A stretch of 25,864 bases of DNA from Treponema sp. UBA6852 (GTDB lineage: Bacteria; Spirochaetota; Spirochaetia; Treponematales; Treponemataceae). Shown here piece after piece: positions 12,994 to 20,163 of the stretch. Where the stretch lies: contig DKDI01000028.1 of the NCBI GenBank assembly GCA_002449305.1, forward strand, positions 1 through 25,864, in the 5' to 3' direction. The translations under genes and the position numbers were made by a program. The notes under the pieces are model-generated. The model worked only from the letters and a program-made list of their open reading frames with translations, was not told where the DNA came from and ran no database searches. Position 1 is the first letter of the stretch. Each line of letters begins with the position of its first letter.

Positions 12994-14766
12994 ATGGCAA
13001 TTATAAAACGCCGTAATTCAGATGAAGCAGCGGAAATTCAGACCGAAGAAGCCGCAAGCCAGTTGGAAGGAAATGAAAATCCTGAATCTACAGAATCAGA
13101 TGAGGCGAAAAATCCTCCTAAAGTAAGAAGACGGCGGATAGTAAAAAAATCAGCTGAACAAGAAAGCGTAGAGCCAGAGGCTTCAGATGAATCTTCTTCT
13201 GAGTCACAAGAAAATGGTTCTGCGACTTCTGAATCTTTATCTGAGCCACAAACTCAGTCCCACCATGAATCTTCAGAATCAAATTCTGATTCAAGCCATG
13301 AAGAGCATTATGTGCCTCGCCAGCGTTATGACAATAACAGAAGATGGAACGGCAACAATCGCTATGGAAACCGGCGTTACAACAACAACCGTTACAACAA
13401 CACAAATTATGAAAGAAATCTTCAGGCTAGGCTAGAGGCTGTTCAGGCTGCCCAGAAAATTGAAAATCCAGAGGAATATGAGTCAAAGCCACGTCTTTTG
13501 ATTAATGACCTTACAAAGAAAAGCATGCCGGAACTTAGAGAGCTTGGCGTTCAGTATGGAATTTCTGCTGATGAAATGGCTCCTATGAAAAAGCAGGATT
13601 TGATTTTTTCAATTTTACGTGCGCATACGGAACACGGCGGAATTATTTTTGCTTCTGGTGCATTGGAAATTCTTCCTGATGGCTATGGCTTTCTTAGAAG
13701 TCCGCAGAACTCTTATCTTCCTGGTCCTGATGACATTTATATTTCACCAAGTCAAATCCGCTTGTTCAACTTAAAAACTGGCGACACAATTTATGGTCAG
13801 ACAAGAAGCCCTAAGGAAGGTGAAAAATTCTTTGCACTTTTGCGCATTGAAACTGTGAATTTTGAAGATCCTTATGTTGCGCAGACTCGTGTTCCTTTTG
13901 AAAATCTTACGCCGCTTTATCCTAATGAAAAACTTAGACTTGAAACAGTTTCAACAGAACTTAGCACACGCATTGTTGATCTTTTTGTTCCGATTGGAAA
14001 AGGTCAGCGTCTTTTGATTGTTGCTCCTCCAAAAGCTGGAAAAACGACATTGATGCAGAAAATTGCAAATGCCATAACTGTAAATAATCCAGAAGTTTAT
14101 TTGATTGTACTTCTTATTGACGAGCGTCCGGAAGAAGTTACAGAAATGGAGCGTTCTATTCATGCGGAAGTTATTTCTTCAACTTTTGATGAGCAGGCGA
14201 CTCGCCATGTTCAGGTTGCTGAAATGGTTTTGGAAAAAGCAAAACGCCTTGTTGAGCATAAGCGCGATGTTGTTATTTTCCTTGATTCTATAACTCGTCT
14301 TGCACGTGCGTACAACCAGACTGTTCCGACTTCTGGAAAAGTCCTTTCCGGCGGGGTTGATTCAAACGCGCTTCACAAGCCAAAGAGATTTTTTGGCGCG
14401 GCTAGAAATGTGGAAGAGGGCGGTTCTCTTACAATAATTTCAACTTCGCTTATTGAAACTGGAAGCCGCATGGATGAAGTTATTTTTGAAGAGTTCAAGG
14501 GAACTGGCAACAGCGAAATCGATCTTGACAGAAAACTTGCTGAGCGCAGATTGTTCCCGGCAATTAATATTAAAAAATCCGGCACAAGAAAAGAAGAGCT
14601 TTTGCTTTCTGAAGCTGAACTTCAGCGTATGTGGATTCTTCGCAAAGTTCTTAATCCTATGGATGACGCCGATATGCTTGAACTTATCCGTGACAAAATG
14701 CGAAAGACAAAGGACAACGAGGCTTTCCTTGCGTCAATGAATCCTGGCGGTTTGTCTGAAGAATAA
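12994..14766 (+). CDS. rho: Transcription termination factor Rho with long disordered N-terminal extension
   Basis: 590 residues, about 170 more than E. coli Rho. Residues 1-110 are acidic and Ser/Glu-rich; 107-140 are Arg/Asn/Tyr-rich (NRRWNGNNRYGNRRYNNNRY). The Rho N-terminal helix bundle follows (LTKKSMPELRELGVQYGIS), then the RNA-binding cold-shock-like domain (GGIIFASGALEILPDGYGFL). The ATPase domain has Walker A APPKAGKTT (344-352), DERPEEVTE, Walker B VVIFLDSITRLARAYN, the Q-loop LSGGVDSNALHKPKRFFGAARN, and the R-loop region FKGTGNSEIDLDRKL. The hexameric helicase ends untranslated transcripts. GGAG precedes the ATG. Confidence 0.96.
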   Translation: MAIIKRRNSDEAAEIQTEEAASQLEGNENPESTESDEAKNPPKVRRRRIVKKSAEQESVEPEASDESSSESQENGSATSESLSEPQTQSHHESSESNSDSSHEEHYVPRQRYDNNRRWNGNNRYGNRRYNNNRYNNTNYERNLQARLEAVQAAQKIENPEEYESKPRLLINDLTKKSMPELRELGVQYGISADEMAPMKKQDLIFSILRAHTEHGGIIFASGALEILPDGYGFLRSPQNSYLPGPDDIYISPSQIRLFNLKTGDTIYGQTRSPKEGEKFFALLRIETVNFEDPYVAQTRVPFENLTPLYPNEKLRLETVSTELSTRIVDLFVPIGKGQRLLIVAPPKAGKTTLMQKIANAITVNNPEVYLIVLLIDERPEEVTEMERSIHAEVISSTFDEQATRHVQVAEMVLEKAKRLVEHKRDVVIFLDSITRLARAYNQTVPTSGKVLSGGVDSNALHKPKRFFGAARNVEEGGSLTIISTSLIETGSRMDEVIFEEFKGTGNSEIDLDRKLAERRLFPAINIKKSGTRKEELLLSEAELQRMWILRKVLNPMDDADMLELIRDKMRKTKDNEAFLASMNPGGLSEE

Positions 14767-14831
14767 AAAAAAGCACGGTTTTATAAAGATGTTTTTGTGC
14801 ATTTTTGGCACTTTCTTTATAAAAACCCGTG
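14765..14831 (-). terminator. glgC terminator (leftward), overlapping the end of rho
   Basis: Long stem: GCACGG and TTTATAAAGA (14773-14789) pair with TCTTTATAAA and CCGTGC (14813-14831), with a small bulge and an inner GTGC / GCAC hairpin. The A-run at 14764-14772 is a U-tract on the minus strand, so this ends leftward transcripts. Confidence 0.7.
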
Positions 14832-14843
14832 CAATATAAAGTG

Positions 14844-14873
14844 GGGCTGTCTAATGACAGCCTTCTTTTTTTT
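14844..14873 (+). terminator. rho terminator (rightward)
   Basis: Perfect GGCTGTC-TAAT-GACAGCC hairpin followed by TTCTTTTTTTTT. The T-run runs into the glgC stop codon, so the two convergent genes each end within the other's terminator zone. Confidence 0.85.
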
Positions 14874-16164
14874 AAATTACTGTTCCGTCTGGAATAACTG
14901 CGCCTTTTCTGATAACGATGATTCCGTCTGAACTATAGAACAAACCGTGATCTCCGTCTTCATAAGTTTTTCCATTGATGTTTATGCAACAGTTGTTTCC
15001 GATGTGTGCATTTTTATCAATGATTGCTTTGTTTATTTTGCAGTTCTTTCCGATTCCAAGATCTGGAATTTTCTTCTTTTTGTTTTCAGCTTTGTCTTCT
15101 TCGCTTTCGTAGAAGTCAGCGCCCATCATTACAACGCCGTTCAAATCGCAGCCTTCGTTTATTATAGAGCGGATGCCTATTACGGATTTTTGCACGCGTG
15201 AATATTCAATTACACATCCTTCGCTTGCAAGTGTCGCAGTCATGTTTGCGTTGTTGATTTTGCTCGGCGGAAGATTGCGCATCTGTGTGTAAATAGGCTT
15301 GTCTTCTTCGTAAAGATTGAAATTTGGAACAGGATTTGTAAGATCCAATGTGGCTTCGTAGAATGAACGAATTGTTCCAATGTCTTCCCAGTAGTCGTTG
15401 AAAATGTAGCTGTTGACTTGCTTTGACTTTATTGCCATTGGAATAATTTCTTTTCCAAAGTCAGTCTTGTCATTGCTTAAAAGCTCTTCCATTGTTGAAG
15501 CGTTGAAAATGTAAATTCCCATTGAAGCAAGATATTCAAGGCTTGCAGGAAGATCGCCTCTTGATTTTTCTGGAATTTTCCAGGCGTCAATGTTCATGTC
15601 AGCAGCCGGCTTTTCCATGAAAGCTGTAATGCGGTTTGTGTCGTCAACCTGCATGATTCCGAATCCAGAAGCATCACGGCGGTTTACAGCTTTTGCTGCG
15701 ATTGTGATTTCAGCGCCGCTTTCAATATGCTTGTTCATAAAATCCTTGAGATTCATCTTGTAAAGCTGATCGCCTGAAAGGATTATGTAATGTGTTGGAC
15801 GCTGAACTCTAAAATGTCCGAAGTTTTTGCGGACTGCATCTGCTGTTCCTTCATACCAGCCTGAATGTTCAAGAGTCTGCTCTGCTGCAAGAATTTCTAC
15901 AAATCCGTCTGAAAAGCGGTCAAAGTTGTAGGAATTATTTATGTGCAGGTGGAGCGACGCAGAGTTAAACTGTGTTAAAAGATAAATTTTTTTGTAGCCA
16001 GAGTTGATGCAGTTTGAAATAGGAATATCTACAATTCTATATTTTCCGCCGAAAGGAACCGCTGGTTTGGATCTTTCTTTTGTAAGAGGGTAGAGTCTTG
16101 TTCCTTTTCCTCCGCCCAAAATGATTGCAAGAACTCTTGGTTCTTCTGTGTTTTTCAAAGCCAT
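14872..16164 (-). CDS. glgC: Glucose-1-phosphate adenylyltransferase (ADP-glucose synthase)
   Basis: 430 residues from ATG 16164 (minus strand), with GGAGG 11 nt upstream; an in-frame ATG 15 codons further lies before that site. It makes ADP-glucose from ATP and glucose-1-phosphate, the committed step of glycogen synthesis. Nucleotidyltransferase motifs: LAIILGGGKGTRLYPLT, RSKPAVPFGGKYRIVDIPIS, HYIILSGDQLYKM and NDYWEDIGTIRSFYEA. A left-handed beta-helix C-terminal domain follows (about 300-430). Family members are allosterically controlled tetramers. No other glg gene is nearby. Confidence 0.93.
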   Translation of the reverse strand: MALKNTEEPRVLAIILGGGKGTRLYPLTKERSKPAVPFGGKYRIVDIPISNCINSGYKKIYLLTQFNSASLHLHINNSYNFDRFSDGFVEILAAEQTLEHSGWYEGTADAVRKNFGHFRVQRPTHYIILSGDQLYKMNLKDFMNKHIESGAEITIAAKAVNRRDASGFGIMQVDDTNRITAFMEKPAADMNIDAWKIPEKSRGDLPASLEYLASMGIYIFNASTMEELLSNDKTDFGKEIIPMAIKSKQVNSYIFNDYWEDIGTIRSFYEATLDLTNPVPNFNLYEEDKPIYTQMRNLPPSKINNANMTATLASEGCVIEYSRVQKSVIGIRSIINEGCDLNGVVMMGADFYESEEDKAENKKKKIPDLGIGKNCKINKAIIDKNAHIGNNCCININGKTYEDGDHGLFYSSDGIIVIRKGAVIPDGTVI

Positions 16165-16232
16165 ATTATTAAATTCCTCCGCTTGGTAAAACTTGAGATT
16201 TATACCCAAATTTTTTGAAATGTTCTTTCAAT

Positions 16233-16260
16233 ATTATAAAACACTTTCTGAATTTTGCAA
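16233..16260 (-). promoter_or_regulatory. glgC promoter TTGCAA-N16-TATAAT
   Basis: On the minus strand TTGCAA (16260-16255) and a perfect TATAAT (16238-16233) are 16 nt apart. The start near 16226 leaves a leader of about 62 nt that contains GGAGG. Confidence 0.55.
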
Positions 16261-16329
16261 CAAAATATCTTGATTTTATTATACGAAACTTCCAAAAAAA
16301 ATTATTTTTTAAGCTGTTTCTGAAAAAAG

Positions 16330-17742
16330 TTAAACACTCTGCTTTTCTTTCATTCCGAGGAATTCCTTGAACAGTTTTTCCTGCATTGGCTTGGCGTAAT
16401 AGAATCCCTGGGCAATGTCGCAGCCGCTTGTTTTTAGCATTTCGCACTGGTCTTTTGTTTCGACTCCTTCGGCGACTGTTGTTATGTTGAGTTTTTTTGC
16501 CATTTCGATTACAGAAGTTATGATAATTCGTTCCTTTTGATTTTTGTTTTCTTCTTGGGACGAAAGAAATTCCTTGTCTAGCTTTATTACATCAGCCGGC
16601 ATATTCTTTAAAAGGTTCAGTGAAGAATATCCAGCTCCAAAATCATCTACGGAAACAGAAAATCCTGCTTTTTTAATTTCGCTCATTATTTTTATAAGTC
16701 GGTTTGGATTATCAATCATGATTCTTTCTGTAAGCTCGACTTCTATTTTGTTGTCGCCAATGTCGTAGCTGCGTGAAATTTGCTTTAGGTCGCTGATTAA
16801 ATTCGGGTTGTAAAGGTTGTAGCGGCTTAGATTGAATGAAATTGTAAGCGGCTGGCTTTTGCTTTCGGGAGTCTTGTTCCATTCTTCAAGAAAAAGGCAG
16901 ACTCTGTTCAGCACAAACTTATCGATTTTTTCTATAAAACCGTTGTCTTCAAAAAGCGGTATGAATCTTGCAGGCGAAAGAAAACCTTTGCGCGGATTGT
17001 TCCATCTTATAAGAGCTTCTGCTCCGATTACAGTTTCGTCTTCAAACTTGAACTTTGGCTGGTAAAAAACTTCAAACTCTTTATTTTCAAAAGCTTCTTC
17101 CATAGAAAGCGTTATTTCCCTGTTCCAATTGTGGGAATCTTTCAGCTCGCTTGTATATTCGATTACTCTGTGGGTCGCAAAATGATTTTTGTATAGTTTT
17201 TGAGCTAGGTTCGCCTTGTCTATCATGGATTCTATGTCGTCCAGCGGATTTTCTATGCGGTAAATGCTCGCGCTGAATGTAAACTGATATTTTGGAGGAA
17301 GATATTTTTTTACGATATTGTCTACATTTGTCATGTTGTATACGCGCTCTTCTATGTCCCAGAAAAATTCCATGTTTTTCATAAGGAAGACAAAGTTGTC
17401 TGCGTAAAACCTGCACACAAACTCATTTTTTCCGCATTGGGATTTAAAGTGATGCCCTAAAAGCTTTAAAATTTCATTTCCGCAGAGAATTCCGTAAGTG
17501 TCGTTTATGATTCTAAAATTGTCTGCATTAAGAGAAAGAATCATGTATTCGTTTGGAAGCGCGTTTTTTAGAAGCTTTTTTGCATCGGTTTCAAAGTGCC
17601 TGTATGCAGGAAGCCCGGTTATGTTGTCGTGTTCAATCATGTAGCTTTTTTTATGTAGAATCAGTAGAAGAAGAGCTATTACAAAGCAAATCAGTGTAGC
17701 AAAAAAAATTAAAATCATTGCGGCAAAACGTGGACTGTACAT
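16330..17742 (-). CDS. Membrane-anchored GGDEF-EAL protein, probable c-di-GMP phosphodiesterase
   Basis: 470 residues. One transmembrane helix (about 8-29) is followed by a GGDEF-fold domain (about 38-195) whose active-site loop reads RFYADNF (111-117) where a cyclase has RxGGDEF, so it cannot be an active cyclase of the normal kind. The EAL domain (about 205-465) keeps its catalytic set: EAL (242-244), N304 in SFNLS, ELTER, DDFGAGYSS (366-374), KLD, AEGVET and QGFYYAKP. It should cleave c-di-GMP, perhaps tuned by the degenerate GGDEF domain. It is transcribed divergently from the flagellar rod genes, so a link to motility control is plausible but unproven. No strong Shine-Dalgarno sequence is seen. 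Confidence 0.9.
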   Translation of the reverse strand: MYSPRFAAMILIFFATLICFVIALLLLILHKKSYMIEHDNITGLPAYRHFETDAKKLLKNALPNEYMILSLNADNFRIINDTYGILCGNEILKLLGHHFKSQCGKNEFVCRFYADNFVFLMKNMEFFWDIEERVYNMTNVDNIVKKYLPPKYQFTFSASIYRIENPLDDIESMIDKANLAQKLYKNHFATHRVIEYTSELKDSHNWNREITLSMEEAFENKEFEVFYQPKFKFEDETVIGAEALIRWNNPRKGFLSPARFIPLFEDNGFIEKIDKFVLNRVCLFLEEWNKTPESKSQPLTISFNLSRYNLYNPNLISDLKQISRSYDIGDNKIEVELTERIMIDNPNRLIKIMSEIKKAGFSVSVDDFGAGYSSLNLLKNMPADVIKLDKEFLSSQEENKNQKERIIITSVIEMAKKLNITTVAEGVETKDQCEMLKTSGCDIAQGFYYAKPMQEKLFKEFLGMKEKQSV

Positions 17743-17780
17743 TTTTATAATCTCGTAAAAAAATTAAGTAGAATGAATAA

Positions 17781-17809
17781 AGTATAAACTGCAATTCTTC
17801 AAAAAACAA
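17781..17809 (-). promoter_or_regulatory. Candidate promoter of the GGDEF-EAL gene, TTGTTT-N17-TATACT
   Basis: Minus-strand TTGTTT (17809-17804) and TATACT (17786-17781), 17 nt apart. The start near 17774 gives a leader of about 30 nt. Confidence 0.4.
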
Positions 17810-17857
17810 GGAAAATTTTGTTTAAAATACATGATATTTGCTTTGATCTGATTTAGC

Positions 17858-17884
17858 TTAACTTTTTTACTCGGATTCCGATAA
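17858..17884 (+). promoter_or_regulatory. Sigma28-like flagellar promoter, TTAACTTT-N11-TCCGATAA
   Basis: It matches the FliA/sigma28 consensus TAAAGTTT-N11-GCCGATAA at 6 of 8 and 7 of 8 positions with exact spacing, and lies 19 nt before the first rod gene. TGAGG at 17891-17895 serves as the ribosome site. Confidence 0.55.
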
Positions 17885-17902
17885 ACTAATTGAGGTTATG
17901 TT

Positions 17903-18703
17903 ATGATTAGAGGCTGGTATATCGGAGCAAGCGGAATGAACGCTCAGCAAAGCAGGCTGGACACAATTTCGAATAATCTTGCGAATGTAGACACAACAGG
18001 CTTTAAAAAGGAAATTCCTGTAAACAAGGAATTCAGCGAGCTTTTGCTTAGAAGGACTGCGGCAGACGGCGTGTACAAAACACCTTTTGGTTCTGCGGAT
18101 GCGGCTCCAATAATCGGTTCAATAGGGCTTGGCGTTGAAACGAATGAGCTTTATACAGATTTTACTCAAGGCTCTTTTAAATCAACAGATACAAAAACAG
18201 ACATGGCTTTAGGCGGAGAAGGATTTTTTGCAGTTCAGACTCCGGCTGGCGAACGCTATACTCGCAACGGAAATTTTCACCTTGGAAAAGAAGGAATTCT
18301 TTTGACAAAGGAAGGCTATCCTGTTCTTGGTGAAAACGGAGCGATTCATGTTCCTAATGACAAGTTTTTTGTAAATCAGGACGGAATGATTTATACAAAT
18401 GAAGACAACGAGCTTGTGGACAGAATAAAAGTTGTCCGCTTTGAAAACGAGCGTTTCCTAAAAAAGCAAGGCTCTTCGCTTTGGAATTCAAATGAAATTT
18501 CTGGAGATGCGTATGTTGCAGAAGGTGATGAGCGTCCGCGTCTTTTGCAAGGATATACGGAAGCAAGCAATGTGAATGTTGTAAATGAAATGGTTCAGAT
18601 GATAGAAGTAAACCGGGCTTACGAGGCGAACCAGAAGTCAGTTCAGACAGAAGACAGCATGATGGACACACTTTGGTCTAAAGTTGTTACTGTAAACCGC
18701 TAA
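17903..18703 (+). CDS. flgF: Flagellar basal-body rod protein, FlgF/FlgG type
   Basis: 266 residues. The flagellar rod/hook N-terminus (MIRGWYIGASGMNAQQSRLD, then TISNNLANVDTTGFKKE) and the C-terminal coiled segment (EASNVNVVNEMVQMIEVNRA ... YEANQKSVQTEDSMMDTLWS) pack into the rod, while the central part holds FFAVQTPAGERYTRNGNFHL. It is a proximal-rod subunit of the periplasmic flagellum. Spirochaete genomes usually carry two such genes in tandem, annotated flgF/flgG or flgG1/flgG2. It is followed 17 nt later by the second rod gene. Confidence 0.88.
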   Translation: MIRGWYIGASGMNAQQSRLDTISNNLANVDTTGFKKEIPVNKEFSELLLRRTAADGVYKTPFGSADAAPIIGSIGLGVETNELYTDFTQGSFKSTDTKTDMALGGEGFFAVQTPAGERYTRNGNFHLGKEGILLTKEGYPVLGENGAIHVPNDKFFVNQDGMIYTNEDNELVDRIKVVRFENERFLKKQGSSLWNSNEISGDAYVAEGDERPRLLQGYTEASNVNVVNEMVQMIEVNRAYEANQKSVQTEDSMMDTLWSKVVTVNR

Positions 18704-18719
18704 TAAGAGGGAATAGAAA

Positions 18720-19514
18720 ATGGTAAGAAGTTTATGGAATGCCGCTACAGGAATGAACGGCCAGCAGATGAATATAGACACAATCTCAAACAATCTCTCT
18801 AACGTAAACACAACTGGGTTTAAGCAGCATCGCGCTGAATTTGAAGATCTTCTTTATCAGAATGTAAAGCTTGCAGGAACTCCGGCTACGGAAGACACTG
18901 TAACTCCTGTTGGGCATCAGATGGGAAGCGGTGTTAAAGTTGGAGCCACACAGCGTATTATGACCCAAGGTTCTTTGCAGGCGACAGGAGTTGACACAGA
19001 TGTTGCTGTTGTCGGAGACGGATTCTTTAGAGTTCAACAGTACGATGGAAGCTGGGCATACACAAGAGACGGTTCATTCAAGGTTGATTCAACCGGGCAG
19101 CTTGTAACGGCAAACGGACTGCGCGTAATGCCTGAGATAATCATGCCGGAAGGATTTCAGCTTGAAACTCTTTCTATTTCTGATGGCGGAAGAGTAAACG
19201 TAAAAGTAAACGGTGAGCTTGAGCCTATTGAAGTCGGCCAGCTTGAACTTTACAGATTTCCGAATGCAGTCGGACTTGAAAACACAGGCGACAATCTTTA
19301 CAAAGTTACAAACGCTTCTGGAGACCCAATTGCCGGACGTCCTGGAATTGACGGAATGGGAATTACAAAGCATAAGTTCCTTGAAATGAGCAACGTTTCT
19401 GTTGTAAATGAAATGGTTCAGATGATTGTTGCCCAGCGCGCTTATGAGTTCAACTCAAAGGCAATTCAAACTAGCGACAATATGCTTCAGACAGCCGCCG
19501 GACTTAAGCGTTAA
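18720..19514 (+). CDS. flgG: Flagellar distal rod protein FlgG
   Basis: 264 residues: MVRSLWNAATGMNGQQMNID, then TISNNLSNVNTTGFKQH, the FlgG-specific stretch around FEDLLYQNVKLAG and VGHQMGSGVKVG, then FFRVQQYDGSWAYTRDGSFK, and the C-terminal EMSNVSVVNEMVQMIVAQRA. It forms the distal rod that carries torque from motor to hook. GAGGG lies upstream within the 17-nt gap after flgF. In related genomes further flagellar genes often follow; here the operon ends and an insertion-sequence remnant starts 14 nt later. Confidence 0.93.
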   Translation: MVRSLWNAATGMNGQQMNIDTISNNLSNVNTTGFKQHRAEFEDLLYQNVKLAGTPATEDTVTPVGHQMGSGVKVGATQRIMTQGSLQATGVDTDVAVVGDGFFRVQQYDGSWAYTRDGSFKVDSTGQLVTANGLRVMPEIIMPEGFQLETLSISDGGRVNVKVNGELEPIEVGQLELYRFPNAVGLENTGDNLYKVTNASGDPIAGRPGIDGMGITKHKFLEMSNVSVVNEMVQMIVAQRAYEFNSKAIQTSDNMLQTAAGLKR

Positions 19515-19527
19515 AAATTGAATAGCT

Positions 19528-19662
19528 AGCGACCAGGCTCTGCTCAAGGCTCTTTATCTTGCGACTTTTGAGGCGACAAAAAAATGGACTCAGCCGGTTC
19601 ACAGCTGGGGCCAGGTCTACGGTGAGATGTGCATAATGTATGAAGGCCGTCTGCCTGACTAG
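19528..19662 (+). pseudogene. IS256-type (mutator) transposase, C-terminal fragment only
   Basis: In one frame the DNA reads SDQALLKALYLATFEATKKW, then TQPVHSWGQVYGEMCIMYEG, then RLPD and a TAG stop. This is the characteristic C-terminal end of IS256-family transposases (DALLKxLYLATxxATKKWT ... WxxxxxxLxIxFxGRL). The other nearly 350 residues, including the DDE core, are absent, and no start or terminal inverted repeats are visible. It marks an old insertion and deletion at the downstream edge of the flagellar genes. Confidence 0.65.
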
Positions 19663-19670
19663 TCTCAAAA

Positions 19671-19712
19671 AAAAAGACAGCTTCCCGTCGGGGGAAGCTG
19701 TCTTAAAAAAAT
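19671..19712 (-). terminator. Strong leftward intrinsic terminator
   Basis: Thirteen-bp perfect stem AAGACAGCTTCCC / GGGAAGCTGTCTT (19674-19704) with a GTCGG loop. The A-run at 19667-19675 gives nine U on the minus-strand transcript, so it stops transcription coming from the right. On the plus strand the hairpin has no U-tract. Confidence 0.75.
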
Positions 19713-19728
19713 AACTCTTGATAAAAAA

Positions 19729-19985
19729 TCAACTGTATTTTATATTCGAATCAATAACAGTGGCTGTCAGCTGCTTGCGGGATTTATCCGCATTAAAACT
19801 TTTTACCGCAGCCTGCTGAATTTACAGAAAGGACTTCACACTCTCTTCATAGTCATAGTTCGACAATATTTTATCAGTAAAATATTCTTTTACAGATTTT
19901 TCCAATTGATTAAGTTTACTGCCAACAGTAACTAAAGTGCTGCTTAAAGATGTTGCTTTTGTTCGAGTTGAATTGTATCTGACAT
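19729..19985 (-). pseudogene. Decayed small gene, about 88 codons, WXG100-like appearance
   Basis: A good start (CAGGAG, 6 nt, ATG at 19985) opens MSDTI, then runs out of frame. In the adjacent frame the likely continuation is TKATSLSSTLVTVGSKLNQL, then EKSVKEYFTDKILSNYDYEE, then SVKSFL and a TAA (19824-19822). After that stop the same frame carries on as IQQAAVKSFNADKSRKQLTA, then TVIDSNIKYS and a TGA at 19729. One frameshift and one nonsense change would explain this. Length, polar helical character and start resemble small WXG100/ESAT-6-type proteins, but no WxG motif is present. 'FTDKIL-NY' and 'SF/TFNAD' also occur at the C-terminus of the large Rhs protein to the right. Function unknown. 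Confidence 0.4.
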
Positions 19986-20027
19986 GTCCTTCTCCTGCGG
20001 TTTTCATCTTGGAAAGGAAGTTTTTTT

Positions 20028-20147
20028 ATGAACAAAAAAAACTCCCGACGGTTCTTTCTTTTACGGAAGACTGTTCCTCAGGGGGGGGGAACTCATTGTT
20101 CGGGAGCCTGCGGCAGCGACTTTCAAGTTTCTTTTAAAGAAACTTGA
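20028..20147 (+). CDS. Possible 39-residue Cys-containing peptide spanning a G9 tract (uncertain)
   Basis: ATG at 20028 with AAGGAAG 7 nt upstream opens MNKKNSRRFFLLRKTVPQGG, then GTHCSGACGSDFQVSFKET and a TGA. The frame passes through nine G (20081-20089) and would be broken by any change in their number. Against it: the same DNA forms the terminator of the opposite-strand gene, no homologue is recognised, and the gene is very short. Treat it as a candidate only. Confidence 0.2.
   Translation: MNKKNSRRFFLLRKTVPQGGGTHCSGACGSDFQVSFKET
20034..20106 (-). terminator. Leftward terminator with large structured loop containing G9/C9
   Basis: On the minus strand CTCCCGA (20106-20100) pairs with TCGGGAG (20048-20042) and is followed by eight T (20041-20034). 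Inside the loop GTTCC / GGAAC can pair around the C9 run. It would end transcripts of the signal-peptide gene at 20164-20940. Confidence 0.45.
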
Positions 20148-20151
20148 AAGT
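20119..20151. repeat. Long near-perfect hairpin
   Basis: ACTTTCAAGTTTC and GAAACTTGAAAGT (13 bp) around TTTTAAA, 12 nt past the stop of the leftward gene. There is no U-tract on either strand, so it may act as a 3'-end protecting stem or a weak terminator. Confidence 0.5.
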
Positions 20152-20163
20152 TTAAGGAAAAAA

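Noticed and set aside
19671..19712. The strong hairpin as the flgG terminator
   Set aside because: It has a U-tract only on the minus-strand transcript; on the plus strand the stem is followed by A residues.
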